Assembly: GCF_032854445.1 (NCBI RefSeq)
Contig: NC_088300.1
Location: 22,673,608 to 22,737,607, forward strand
Direction: 5' to 3'
DNA from: Liolophura sinensis
Lineage: Eukaryota; Mollusca; Polyplacophora; Chitonida; Chitonidae
Length of the DNA: 64,000 bases
Shown: one piece after another, positions 12,119-24,985 of the stretch
Position numbering within the stretch: position 1 is the first letter of the stretch
Layout: the number at the start of each line of letters is the position of its first letter
Program-made: the position numbers and the translations under genes
Notes under the pieces: model-generated
What the model was told of the DNA's origin: nothing
The model's database searches: none
The model's input: only the letters and a program-made list of their open reading frames with translations

Positions 12119-12550
12119 TCTGGAAAGGAAATAACCATATTAATGTCACCTGTCTTCCCTTGAATTTCTAACATTCATCTCAAGATCTTTCTTTCAGTGG
12201 TAACCGTAAATCTCTTGATTCTTATAATATACTTTACGACAACCTCAGAGTAATGAGGTTTCTTGTATGTATACATTACGTATAGAATTATTTGATCATC
12301 ACAATCATACCGTTTACCTGATACTGATACAAATTGCCTTATTGACATGAATGTTTGCCTCCAAGAAACTTCAGCAACTGGTCAGCATTTGTATAAAGGC
12401 AGCATTGCGCTCTACCTTCCCTTACAAGTGGACCTTCATCTCAGCATTAGGTGCCACCATCTTTAACGACCTATGCGTTTCATAGAGTATAGATGTATAG
12501 CCTTGAGAGACCAGTCTTACGACCAGTCCTATGTTACAGTCTTCTTTGTG

Positions 12551-12773
12551 TAAAGCGGGTCTTACACGAAGCGAATTTTGGTTAGCGAGTCAAGTCTTTT
12601 GCGAGCATATTGCGACGTATATACTCGTACGGTGTGAGTTAGTCTCAATCAATAGCAAACGATCGTTTCACTCCCCAGCGGTCGCAAATGTTTTGGGTAA
12701 GGCCAAAAAATCTTCTAGCGCTGACTCTTACTAGATCGCTGGTCGAAACTCGCTTCGCGCAAAACCCGCTTTA
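12551..12773. mobile_element. MITE-like element with terminal inverted repeats and TA duplication
   Basis: AAGCGGGTCTTACACGAAGC starts at 12,553, and its inverse GCTTCGCGCAAAACCCGCTT ends at 12,771. A TA flanks each side (12,551-12,552 and 12,772-12,773), as in Tc1/mariner-type non-autonomous elements. It is about 219 bp with no ORF. Confidence 0.75.
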
Positions 12774-14305
12774 AAGTGGTTGTGTTTGCAAAAGTTACAT
12801 CCTCTAAATTTGAATGTAAGACATTATCAAAACCAGAGAAATGATCTTTGCCCGTCGACCATCGACTATTCTGTAGAACTACTCGCATGGATATGCGTCT
12901 CAGTTACTTTAAAATGCGCTAAAACTCATATCTTTCATTTTGAGAGCTTTGTTTTGGAATAAATTGGAAGAAAAATGTGTTTTTGCTTTTAAGACGATTA
13001 TTTTTTTTATTAATTGTAACATGCATAAAGGAGAACAATAACGTTAGTGAAGTATCAGAACTGATGTCATGTGTAACAGCCTTTAGTACTCGCTCGTGGA
13101 AGTCATGGATGGCTTGTTACACAAGCCTCAGATATCCACAGTCACACAAGTTTGGGGGACGGCCCTATGTTGTCACCCAAATCTTGGACGACTCACTGCA
13201 ATTATATATCCCATACTTTTTATATAGTTTAAATTTTGTATGGGCCCTCTTTGGTCATGAAGTGTGGGTGTTAAGATTATGGATTTGTGGAACGATCATA
13301 ACAGCGAGACGATTTTATCACTCGAATCATTTAAGAACATGATTTTTATACTGTACATATTTGCATGTTCAAATATAGGTTCGAAGATAATGAGCGTATT
13401 CTTTACGGCTATAAGCAAGTCGTACTGACATCGAAGTCAGAAGAGTTGACGTGTCATATCACACACGGTTACAATGGTGCATTCTGCAACATATTTTCAG
13501 GTATTTTCAAATTGATTATGTATACATGCAGAAGCGATGCTTGAACAAACAGATCTGACATAATGGCCAGTGACGATCGACGGCCACGAAGGTCTGGATC
13601 AAGACAGTTTGTTCAGCTAAGCGGCTTTGACGTGTGCTCTTACGTAAATAATAAATACAGTTCATTTACAAAATAAAAAATCTATAAACTTGCCTCTTTC
13701 TATTTCCACATTTTGCAGCCTATCTCAATAAGTGTATTATTATACGAAACTTACGACTATAACTGATCGATGTTTTGTGGAAAAAAGTGTACAATAGATG
13801 TGATGTGCAGCATTACATGGCAACTCTATCCTTTCCTCATAGATTTCAATGTGATAATAAATGAAAATCGAACCTCACGAGTTTCGTTGAACTTGTGCGT
13901 GTGGCTCGCAGTGGAATCTGTTATGTATAGCCAATGCAACTAGCCAGAATGAACATGCTCTCTGCATTAGCCGGCGAAAAGTTTCTTTGTTCACAGGCCC
14001 GTTACCGAATTCCCTTCACATATGCGTGTGTTGGCGAAGCAAGGGAAAAGTCTTAATAACGATTACGGATCTGGCATATGAAGTGGGTTGATTGGTAGGT
14101 GACCATTGTTTGCTCAGGAGGTAACCAAGGGGACCTCGAAGCTTTTGACCAAATCTACTCCAACACGGCATATACAGGTCCAAACGGATTGTCTGTGGTA
14201 CATACTGGAGATATGAAGTTTATCACGTATTCACGTACCAACTGAATAGCTTTAGATCTTACCCGATGAATCTTGTGTTATTAACGATAAGTTTTCTTAT
14301 CTAAG

Positions 14306-17300
14306 ATGTTGCCTCTGACTGTTCCTGTCATCTTATCAGTGTTTGCCCTACGGATTAATGCCATAGATGAAGGCTGTGTTAGCCCCAAGGCGTTTGGCTT
14401 CCAGAGCTGTGCTCCAGGTTGGGCAGTGGCCGGAGTACCTGTGAAGCAGATGTCCGTCTACAATGAAGCGCAATGTGCCCGAGAATGTGTGAACAATCCA
14501 GAATGCGAATCTATTAATTTCCGGATCAACCCGTCCTTTTCCGGTTTGTCAGAGTGTGAGCTTCATCCGAGAAAGGTCCCTTGTGGGAGTTTAGATCCAA
14601 TGCCAGGATACGTCAATATGAGACAGGTTTGCTTACGCGTTTTTTTATTTCATATATTTAGATGTATTTGTGCTTTTTTAACACTGTACTCAGGAATATT
14701 TCGCCTATACGACCCCAATCAAGCTTTACACATTGAGCAATCCTCGTTCTAGGCCTACCAGGAGAAAACCCTCACACTACAGCCGGTATATGCCAATGTG
14801 CATCAAGTGAAGCCGTAGTGTCTACAGTAAAGCCCGGATTTGACCACGAACCTCAGTTGCCAGAGACATGGCCCCAATGATTTCAATCTAGGCGTCAAAA
14901 CAGACATTCGTATTCTAGCCGTCAATTAAAATGGACGTTCCGGTTCAACATTCGTAAGACCAGTTTCCCAAAAAGAAAAAAAAACCGGAAATAAGTTAAG
15001 AAATTAGGACGGTTTCATTCCAAGAGGAGCATTCAACAGTCTTCAAAGATTAGGGAAGGGCGCTGGGAAATTATGTGTATCTTCTGTGAATCTTGTAGGA
15101 TATCAGTCAATAAGTGATTAAGTTGTCCATAATTGAAATATGTATCTCAGTTGCACCTTGACTGCAAGCGTACATATATTCAACATGGCGATGCAATTCG
15201 CTGTTTCTTATGAATATTCTGTTTCTTGGATTATTAGCACGGCGTTTTGGATGCAGATACTAACATCATTCGTCCTATCAAGATTATTTGTTTATTTATT
15301 TATTTGATTGGTGTTTTACGAAGTGCTCAAGAATATTTTACTTATACGACAGAGGCCAGCATTGTGGTGGGAGAAAACCGGGGTCCTATCAAGTGGTTCA
15401 TTCGATACCATTGTTAAGATGTATACCACAAAGTCATACTAATAAGCCAAGAAGTTGTCTATCCATAAGGAACATCTTGCATCTTGTCTATGCGTCGAAA
15501 AAGACATTCGTATGCTAGTGGTCCACCAGTAAGGACGTTCCGGGTCAATGGTAGCAATATAATTTATGACGCACAGCATAGAGAAAAAAACCAGAGCAGC
15601 GACGACCGTGTGATCCCAAAGAGATGCATAATACAAACCACCAAAGAAGTAAGAAATGGAATTTGCCGGAATCTTGCAAAGAGAAGCAGTCAACAGTTTT
15701 CAGTGATGTTTGAAAGACGCTAGGTATGTTTTATCAGTATTGAAATCGTGATCCATGCTAGCGTATAATTTGTCGTATATGTATCTCAGCAGCAGAATTA
15801 GACACTCTGATGAAACAGAGCACCGGAGATTTATTTACAGGAGAACTATACTCATTGTAAATCCCAAGAAACTTACAGTGAAGACGTTTGATGGAATAAC
15901 CTTGACACATTAGTTTTTACAGTAATAATTTGTGACGTTGATTGAAATCGTCACACAACAGACAGGATGTAACAAATGCTACAAGGCGAGATACGTACAT
16001 GCCATATGCAGGACCTTCGGTATATTGCTGTCCAATTTTGTTATAACATATAGAATCCCTGTTATACAGTATAACAACTCAACTCGTTACGGTGATTAAC
16101 ATGAACGCATTTAGGTATGAAGTAATATGCTAGATACTCAGTTAGCCTTTTCCCGCCGGATAAATCTCAGACAGGAAATGTATAAATCCACTAACACACA
16201 AACAGGAAGACCGTCGGCCGTGCTTGATAGACGTGCGCCAAAAGCCTCATTGGTACAGAGAACACTTTCCTCACCCCGTATATATATTTGGGAGAAAATC
16301 AAACATGCCTTGCAGTCAACTTTGAATTTTAACAATGTTAAACGAAAAGACAACACTGAATCAAATGTATATATGCATCGATAATGCATTCTGCGTATAG
16401 TTTAAAAAGCGTATCTTTTTTCAGCATATCGATAGCGCTGCCATAATCGCTCAGTTATTTTTACAAGGCGAGAATGCAGCTATTTTCATGCACTGACGTC
16501 AGACGAGCCCATAAGTGCGAGGTGTACGAGTTACATTGCACCTTGACTGTTTGTTTTTTTTTTTGCATGAATCCGTCATTATTTCATACTTTTTACACTT
16601 TCATGGTTTGTGCTAGACGTTGTTTAGGAATTGACCTTGCAATTATCGACCTGGAAAGTCTGTTTCATCACCTCCTCTAAATAAAAAAACATTAGTTGAC
16701 TCTATTTCCTGTCTTTTCTATTAGTTTTATGCTGCAGATGTACCATTGTACGGACAGAAAATCGGGGTTAAAGGTTATTTAAATAAGTACGACGATCACA
16801 GGCTGTTAATTAGCATCTAATCACACTTCTAATCATACATTGTGTCAATTTATTTGTTTTGTTGTCTCCATCATGCTTGTTCTCATCACGCTGTCTTCAG
16901 CAAGCATTCATCAATGATTTTATCACCACCATTCATTTGTTGAGCAGTTTTACTATACTGTCTTGTTCCTCAAGCTTACCTTGAACGCCTCTGTATTTCC
17001 CTTGTTGGCTTTAATATTCTACTGCTGTTTAGATCATCCTTATTACGCATTCTGGACAATTGTTTAGGATCAGTCTCATCAGTAATGACTTAGAGGGACC
17101 CATAACTGCTGAATAAAAAAAATTCTCAAACAATTAAAGAATAGATTAAACAAGATGTACAAAATATACTAAATGCTAGTTATGTCAGTAGTTATCTCCC
17201 TTGCATGGGCTGTGAGGAGTATGCAGTCAAACATGGCGGTTGGAGTTAGAATTTATCCAGTCTCCATTAGTTCCATGCTTGTGTGAATTTATTAGCGATG

Positions 17301-18789
17301 AGACATGGGAACAAATACCTGGAATTGATAGCTGAAACGACTATGACTACGGACAGACAAATTATGTGCTGCTCAGCAGTAGAATATTAAATCCAACAAG
17401 GGAAGTGCAGAGGTGTTCAAGGTAAGCTTATAGAACAAGACAGGGCTGTGATAGTATACGTAATTACAGTTCTACAGAGCCACAGTTTTACTATCACCGG
17501 TACGTCTTCTCGTTTACAGCTGGAGACTTTTCATGCGTGCATCTCCGAGGCCTCACAGGTAAGAGGCGCCGCATTCATGGGGAATAACTCTTACATGCTG
17601 TTCTTTGACAGCACTATGCAGATGTTTAAGCTTACTGACCAAGTCCTGTATGCCGTGGAATGTCCGATAAAACTGACTGACTACTTCCTGAACTGGCCTG
17701 GACCACCGCAAGCCGTTTTTCGCTCAGATGCTCTTTTGGCTACCGGACCATTTTATGTTGTGCATGGTTTGTCACACTTTAATACATGAGGCGGATTCCA
17801 CGAGGTTATTTCTGACTTAAGTCAAAAACATAAAACATCGTCACAAGGCCTTGTGTTTGTCACTTAAAGTTGGGAGTTTAACCCATTTACTTCTAAGAAA
17901 ACATTTATGAATTGGGTAAAATTTCAATTTATAGGACCCCAAATATACGTCTAAAATCGTGTTACAAATTTTGACTTATCTCAGAAATGGCTTTGTGGAA
18001 TCCTGTCTTAATGTTAAGTATTATTTTTAGACTGAACAGTAAACCTAAAAGTGTTTATGGAAGATTCTTTGCTAAAATGATGGAATTTGTAGCGCTGCAA
18101 GCAGTATATAAACAATGTTACCCTTACGCTATCCACAGTAAAATATACTTTCTCTGATGAACCAGACAATTTTGGATTACCGATCAACTTGAAACTGGTT
18201 GTAATATCAAAAAGGAGCTAAATTTTTTTGAACTTGCAACAGGCAGGCCATTTGTTAAAAACTGATAAACAGTGAAGTCAAACCAAACCAAAGGCAGTCA
18301 TGAGTATACAAAACTAATGGTACCTAATCTACGCTGATGTTAATACCACGTTTAACTGCTGATATTCTTTTGAACAACTGGACGTAGCACAATTTTAACA
18401 GTAGGCCTATGCCTTGTCTTGCAGACAACAAAGTACACCAGTACGTGAGTACAGGTACACAAGCCTTTCCGTCTATGTTCTCCCCATGGCCTCTACACAT
18501 CTTCGATTTCTTCAACGTCAGCATTTCCGGTAACGTCACAGCTGTGTTTACCACTGGGGACAGATTTTACGCATGTACTGATGACGGTATTTACGTCTCG
18601 AAATACGAAAGCTTCGTAAAACTATTGCCTGTTTCAGGCATCCCAGAGTTCAGCTTATCTGACGTCACGGCCGTTGCTACAGAGACGGGATTGGATTCAT
18701 TGTTGATTTTTATTGACAACACTTACTACCTGTTTGATTTCACAGGTAACACAGTGTACGGTAGAGGCAAAGTCTGTACAAATCTATAG
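14306..18789 (+). CDS. Secreted PAN/Apple plus hemopexin-like protein, copy 1
   Basis: Three exons: 14,306-14,626 (phase 0 out), 17,520-17,766 (phase 1 out) and 18,425-18,789 (TAG). They give 310 residues. Residues 1-19 are a signal peptide ending at RINA. A PAN/Apple domain follows with Cys 24, 35, 57, 61, 67, 84 and 93, including CARECVNNPEC. From residue 108 come four hemopexin-like blades: VRGAAFMGNNSYMLFF, PPQAVFRSDALL, VTAVFTTGDRFYAC and VTAVATETGLDSLLIF. One Cys before blade 1 (HACIS) and one at the end (KVCTNL) could form the disulfide that closes hemopexin propellers. No protease domain, membrane segment or GPI signal is seen. PAN domains bind protein or glycan; the ligand here is unknown. 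Exon 1 uses the weak donor GTTTGC, as do its paralogs. Domain calls are by eye. Confidence 0.85.
15285..15380 (-). mobile_element. SINE family A, inverted fragment in intron 1 of copy 1
   Basis: TTTATTTATTTATTTGATTG followed by GTGTTTTACGAAGTGCTCAA and a CTTATACGACAGAGGCCAGC block match the SINE 3' end in reverse. A family C fragment (ACCAGAGCAGCGACGACCGT) follows near 15,585. Confidence 0.7.
17793..18003. mobile_element. Foldback (MITE-like) element in intron 2 of PAN-hemopexin copy 1
   Basis: The left arm GGATTCCACGAGGTTATTTC plus TGACTTAAGTCAAAA pairs imperfectly with the right arm TTTTGACTTATCTCAGAAAT plus GGCTTTGTGGAATCC. It is about 210 bp with no ORF. The same arms bound elements at about 40,037-40,248 and, more worn, 55,261-55,420. 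Confidence 0.75.
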
Positions 18790-18990
18790 GCGATGCTCAG
18801 GTTACGGACATGCATAAAAATGACAAACTGTTGTTACCGGTATACCGAATGACATCTGAGATTTACCACACACACGTGCCGTATAAATGTTGTAGTAATC
18901 AACTTAAACTAATTATTACCGAACCTTCGTTAAAATGTTTGCTCAATTCTGTATATCTTCATTTGGCTCCCACCTAACGACATTGAAGTA

Positions 18991-18996
18991 AATAAA
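18991..18996 (+). promoter_or_regulatory. Candidate polyadenylation signal of PAN-hemopexin copy 1
   Basis: The first AATAAA after the TAG stop, about 200 bp downstream. It is supported by position only. Confidence 0.4.
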
Positions 18997-19009
18997 GTGT
19001 GTATTTTTA

Positions 19010-19190
19010 CAGAAACTTTTGCTGACAGTTTGGGCTACCCTGTGTGTTGTGTATACAAATTTACGACCCCTTTTGACTGTAAATATAGTACATGTAGTTT
19101 GGCTACCCTGTATGTTGTGTATTACAAATTTACACTCCCTTTTGACTGTAAATAAAGTACGTGCAGCCTGGGCAACCCTGTAATTTTTGT
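19010..19190. repeat. Two-and-a-half-copy tandem repeat
   Basis: A unit of roughly 75-80 bp recurs: TTTGGGCTACCCTGTGTGTT, then ACAAATTTACGACCCCTTTT and GACTGTAAATAAAGTAC. Confidence 0.75.
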
Positions 19191-21849
19191 TTTCAAATTG
19201 ACGCCCCTGTTCAATAACCTGTCCAATAAACACCTACGTGATGTCATGTTAAGCTAAAATCTGTGTACTTAATTGGAGTGAGTGAACGAGTGCTTGGGAT
19301 TTGACGTCGTACATAACAATTTTTCAGTCATATGACGACGAAGGAATCCTTAGTACTTAATTGGATGATATGTCAATAATGTATTTCGACAGAAGGTATT
19401 TGCACTGTATTTTTGTGGATTTATATTCCATTTGCTTTCGTTAAAGTATTTACAGAGCTTTTGTCTTTCGCAAAATACAGCAAAATATAGTGTAACCAGG
19501 ACTATCGGTGAATATAAAGCCTATATATAGGGACGTAGTCTTAGGACAATTAGACCTTAATACCTGCTAGATGCACATGTTGAGCCTCAACAGGAAAACG
19601 TCATAGAGATGCTCGTTCCATCTGTGAAATCACTTTATAGTTCAACTGGAGTCATCAGACATCATACACCGCCACAAAAAACACGTGCCCTCCTAGATCT
19701 ACTTGTTGATTATAATGTTTCCGATTAGCTACATTTGGAATCACAATCACGAGGCTCCATGTTATAATTAGGAATTGTGTTAACAATTGTTGCCGCAGTT
19801 TTTAAATGTTAAAGGAAAACATAGAAAAATGACAAATGTAGAGGTAACAGAACTATTGTTAGCACCCAGAACAATATTTATTAACTAAGCGTTTTCTTCG
19901 TAAATGGAATCATAAATCCAGTTGTGTTTTCATAATAACTTTCAGAAATAATGCAGTTATTTTGAGCTCAAACGTGACGTAAGTGACGTTCTGTTCCTCG
20001 TTTGACGGTGGAAGGAGACGTTACTGTCGCAAGTCCGCCTGTTACGAAGAATTCAGAGAGCACATCTACTAATTTCTGGGTCGATGGAGGGCGCAGTCTC
20101 TTAAGGATTCTCCTTAAAGAACAAGCATTACTGTGCTATGATAGACCCCCATACTGGGAGAGTTTGTCTCATCTTAGGAGGGAAGGAATCCCTTCTAGGC
20201 TGGGGTGTATCTGTAAACATCACGGGCAACACAACCATAACAACCCCGCTGTACTGTTGCCATATGTTAGCGAGGAAAGCCCCACAACCTTGATCGGTGA
20301 ATTAGCTGATCTGTTTCCGAAAACGAGGCTCGCACGAGCAAAGAGAGATTTGCCAACAGCCAATAAGAAAATGTCAAGCGCCTGCACTATCCATTGAGGC
20401 AACCTGCATGATTGGTTAATATTTTGACACTTCCATTCAAAAACTGACTGTCATCATAGTAAGTTTAATATTGTTCAGTATGAGATTTTAAGCAACAATT
20501 AAAGATAAATAAATATGTAAATATTTTGACATGTGGTCGGATACAGTCGTCGCGATTTTGTCTATTTCCGCTACTGCCTACATTTAGTTATAGGTCTGTA
20601 TGTATGTGGTTATTACTATACCGGTAGTCTATTTGTTTTAGAGAGTCGCTTATATTCAGCTATCAGTAAAACCAGTCACACTCTCTACCAAAATTACCTT
20701 TAGTCAATGACATGTAACCACATAAGCTCTACACATTGACATGTTTGAAGTTCACATTATTGCAAGGAAAATATAGCTAGAACACTTTTTCAATTCATGA
20801 TGCTGATCTCCATAAGCTCGGTTTCGAGAGCCAGAACCCATTGACTCGGGTGACGTCATAATTATAAAAAAACAGTGGCATGCTGGGAGTCCAATATGTT
20901 TTGACGGTGGGCGGCACCAGTCACCTAAACTACTATCGATTTTACTGTAAACCCTGCCTCTGAAACTCCATACTCGAAATTGTTTACACGTTTTAATAAT
21001 ATAACCATAATCAATAAATTTTATTGTACCTGTTGTAGTGTATGATCTCACGTCAGTATGATTTTAAAATTGGATATTAGGAAAGTGTTATAAAAAATAA
21101 TCTAGTGTACGTTTTTCAATAAGTATGACGTGACCCGAGGCAGTGAGTTCTTGGCGTCGAAACTGAGCTTATGCAGTTTAACATTATGAATTAAAAACAT
21201 TATTCTCATTTGATTTACTTTGCAAGAATATGGACTTCCAACATATCAATCTGTAGGCAATTATGGTAATGAGTATGACTGATTTTACAGATAGCAGAAT
21301 GTAGGCGACTCTCTAAAAAAACACACTATAACTACTATTCCACATTATTACCTCTCTTCTTTCTTTCTGTGCTCTTTTGAAATGGCGAGACGAACTGGCC
21401 TTGGTTTTAACTTGCATTAGCTGCGCAGAGAAAGAATCAAGACTTAAAATGGTCACATATTATAACAATACTATACTATTATAACAAAACACATTACTTT
21501 GTGATTCCAAGCACAGTGTTTTGCACCTTTCCTTGACCCTGAGCGACAGTAGTTGGCTCTGGTAACACAGTGTGTCCTATACGTCTAGTTTCGTGACAAA
21601 GAGTTGTATGCCACGGCTTTAATACAAAACTCTGTGATTGATAATATCAATAAATAATCCCTGAACTGCCGCTTATCAACAGTTAAGGCTATTTCCAGTG
21701 GAGTTATAATCCATTGAAAAGAATAAGGTTTCTAAGGTGACAACCAGAAGAATTCCAGAAACCGTACATCATTTCACCTGTCACATGTCCTAAGTCTCAT
21801 TTTCCTCAACCCCGTTTCATTTACCGAATGAGCATAAAGAATGTCATGA

Positions 21850-22130
21850 ATATAATCACAGACGTACGGAAAAGAGAGTAAAACCAGAGCAGCAACAGCG
21901 TGATAGCTTGTAAATGGTCACACCTAACCGGTAAAATAAGGCCTCTTTTCAGTTTACCTCAGCCAGGTTTTACTCTAACTGTTCGTGTAATGCATAAATA
22001 GTAGCAATTAACGCGCCCACTAGCAACATGGCTTAAGCAGACTTAGGTGAAAAAAAATATATTGCGGTGATTCTAATTGCAGTTTATTAGACGTCACTTG
22101 TCTAGAATTGCTCAAAAATGCTGTGTGGTG
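21850..22130 (+). repeat. Dispersed repeat, family C (plus copy)
   Basis: Its order is GAGAGTAAAACCAGAGCAGC, AACCGGTAAAATAAGGCCTC, TTTTACTCTAACTGTTCGTG, CGCCCACTAGCAACATGGCT and a GTTTATTAGACGTCACTTGT tail. A near-identical second copy follows at 22,235-22,440 in the same orientation. Confidence 0.8.
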
Positions 22131-22234
22131 ATCACATTTAACATACAGTAACATTAAAACAATACAAAGGGATCAGGCCTCGGAGGTGCTTAGTCCACCA
22201 GCAGAATCTGGTTTATGCAGGAATACAATATAAT

Positions 22235-22440
22235 TAAAGACGTACATCATAGAGAGTAAAACCAGAGCAGCGACGACATTGGGATCGCAGGCTAATGGTC
22301 ACAGTAACCGGTGAAATAAGGCCTCTTTCAGTTTACCTCATCCAGGATTTTATTCTAACTGTTCATGTAAATGCATAAATAGTAACAATTTACACGCCCC
22401 CTAGCACCATGGCTTAAGCACAATTAGGTAAATGAATTAG
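22235..22440 (+). repeat. Dispersed repeat, family C (second plus copy)
   Basis: It starts CATAGAGAGTAAAACCAGAG and keeps the same block order as the copy about 370 bp upstream, ending with CCCCTAGCACCATGGCTTAA. The pair may be a local duplication or two insertions. Confidence 0.8.
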
Positions 22441-23689
22441 GTGAATGCATTCCTGTCCGGAAAAGCTGAAAATCTTGGAAAAGTCCTCTTCGCCATTATT
22501 CTCAACAACTTCAAGATAGAATACAAATGTGAGAGGTGTGATAAGGTATTTCAGCGGCTCAAACTTTGTGATCGACTATGATATTTTCTGTCATAGGTTA
22601 TCAAGGATATTTCATAAATACCAAACGTATACAAAGACGTTTTGTATAACCCAAAATTTGGAAAATGACTGCTTGTTCCTTTGTTCTAATATTTGCTTTG
22701 ACATTCAGTTTTTTATTGACTGTCTTATTAAATATATGGCCGCAACACTATTGACGGAGCAAACTGTTTGTCGCTGAAGCAATCTTGATATCATGACATT
22801 TTTGTCTCCATCCAAGGAGTTTCTTTTTGTCCTTGTTAACAAGACTAGTTCAACACTTAAGAAAATCAACAAAATGCAATTACTGAAAATTAAAACCAAA
22901 GAGTTGAATGGCACTTGACTGGTGAACAAGATGGGTTGACCAAATCGAACAGGTTCTCTCGTGATATCAATGCTATATATTGTGTTGGTTTAACAAATGA
23001 AACGAGCCAACGTGTACACTGCTTATTTGACAGCTTTTTCAAGGTATCCAGAGACAGTGTTTATTTCTGATTCTCGCCAGTTCTTAAAATTGAGCAGATG
23101 CATATAGATTTTTTTTATCCTAAGATAAGATAATAAGGGCGTGATACCTTGTCAACGCAATCAACCCTTACCATGTTACCTGTCTTACAGACTTCTAAAA
23201 ATCACATTCTTGCACCAGAAATCTAGTGGTATAGTGTTATAAGCAACCGCCTACGGATCCAACAGGCAGTCTAATGGAAGTTCGAAACCAGAGCGTTTCG
23301 TGAAAAACTATGGAAATACTTTCAAACATGTATGAACTGCAAATAATGCAATGCAGAAATCTCATAACGGTGACACGTGACAGTATCAAAATGATAAAAG
23401 TCTTCTTTCCGCAGTTCTTCATTGTATGCAAACTGAACATCTCCCCATTCAGTTTAAACCAAATGAAAAATCAGTTAAAGCACGTGACCGTGAGAAACAT
23501 ATGACGTTAGAATGCACGTGGAAATCAGTATGTAAATATTACCTATTTACATACTTAGGTAATATTAGCGTCAGCAACTTTGTTTGGGAAACTCTTACTT
23601 GACAGCGAAGGACTTCTAACTCTAACTTTGCAACATGCCGTCAGGCCTATCTCAATATCTGCTGCAAGTTTTAGTAAAAATGTTCGGGA

Positions 23690-23990
23690 CTAGTGCAAGA
23701 CGTGGCTTCTGGGCTTCCTAACTATATTGTCAGTCAATCTCTCAGGGACCAAAAACGCAGATGAGGCCCCAAGGGGTAAGGCTTTCAGAACTGTGCCCCA
23801 GACCGGAGATGTCAAGAGCACACGTTCGCCTGAAACCAAGTCCAATGTATTCGGAAGATGTGTGAACAATCCGTGCAAGTGCGAATCCGTCAAATTCCGG
23901 CTCGACTCTTTCTCCTCTGGCTAATGGAGTGCCAACTTCAACGGAATAGTCTCAACGTCCCAATGTCAGGGCATGTAAATATTAAACAGG
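23690..23990 (+). pseudogene. Decayed first exon of a third PAN-hemopexin copy
   Basis: The stretch aligns by eye to exon 1 of the intact copies. A leader-like ILSVNLSGTKNADEAPRGKA is followed by a damaged middle, then RCVNNPCKCESVKFRLDSFS, then in another frame MECQLQRNSLNVPMSGHVNI. It ends at AAACAG|GTTTGG, the same splice donor as the paralogs. A frameshift, an in-frame stop (TAA after SSG) and lost cysteines mark it as dead. No matching exons 2 or 3 are visible before the next copy starts at 24,986. Confidence 0.8.
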
Positions 23991-24985
23991 TTTGGAAAAA
24001 TTTTTTTAACTCGTTTAATTGTTGTATGTCTTACAATGTTACCATTATTCGCTGTGTATGAGAACGGTGGAGCGGCCTGTGGGTAAGGTGGGTAAGGTAC
24101 TTGCAAGGCTCACACGAGGTGAATCTTTTGATTTCCTCTTCCAGTTTGTTAGACCTTGTTGACGATAAACATGACGCTCATGTGACTGTTTTTGCACACT
24201 ATAATATCCAATGTCCAATGAAATTTGTCCTCTACTAATTTAGTGGGCCTATCTATATGTGTCAAACGTGGGTATGTTTGTCCGTCTTACCGAAATATAT
24301 TGCGCCAACCGAACAGAGTGTTGTACATGTCGTCCACGACATAAAGTACAATTTTTTCCTGATTCCGAGAATTCCTTTGATCTAAGAAAGGTGTTTTGAT
24401 GTTTGTTTGAATGGTTTTATTATATCTTACTGGAAATGTAAATGTTCAATACAAAAAGCAATATTTTATTACCTTTTTTGATTCCAAAATACACATTTTG
24501 GGACGAACTTTTAGGTCAGATACACCAAATAAAAATCACAAGAAAATACAAGTGATTGGCTTCATAGGCATAAAGAATAGTAGCGATGTCAGAGTGTGAA
24601 TTTTATGTCACGGAGAGAACGTAGAATCGAGCTTGAAATGGCATTAAGAAATCGAAGATAAAAGACCAGTGTCCAGTGTTGTTTCTGTGATTCACTGTAT
24701 CAGTTAATGGTTGAGGAAAGGCTTTCAGTTACAGTATGCAAATATTGATCGGAAGTATAATCCTGTTTGCCTGCCAGATGGTCAGTACGTAAACACCCTA
24801 ACTCCGAATAAAAACCATGTACAGTGGCAAATTTCAACAGAATATGTCCCGCTAGGGCTGCTGCCATGATCACGGACAAGAGTTGAGTTGGATATAACGA
24901 TACACACACCTATATATCTGTAAGCGTCAAGTCTGACATTCCTATACCATTCGTAGTCCGTAAAGGGCGTTCCAAGTCTAACATA

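Larger units (their letters stand above)
9884..14305. other. Intergenic stretch with repeats
   Basis: No gene is recognised. The stretch holds locally repeated segments near 10,030-10,390 (CATCATGAGCGTATAAT-like, three copies), a possible Cys-rich minus exon at 10,682-10,825 (see findings), a SINE at 12,015-12,118 and a TIR element at 12,553-12,771. The rest is unremarkable AT-rich DNA. Confidence 0.5.
18790..23689. other. Intergenic stretch between PAN-hemopexin copies
   Basis: No gene is recognised. It contains a likely polyadenylation signal AATAAA at 18,991, a ~75-80-bp tandem duplication at about 19,010-19,190, a family B fragment at 19,280-19,350, two family C repeats near 22 kb and an unassigned ORF at about 20,008-20,397. 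Confidence 0.5.

Noticed and set aside
12977-13342. 121-codon plus ORF with hydrophobic start
   Set aside because: It begins at GTG rather than ATG and shows no family similarity or splice context.
16127-16389. Overlapping open frames on both strands (85 and 83 codons)
   Set aside because: They are open by chance in a low-stop stretch of an intron, with no domain and no conserved start.
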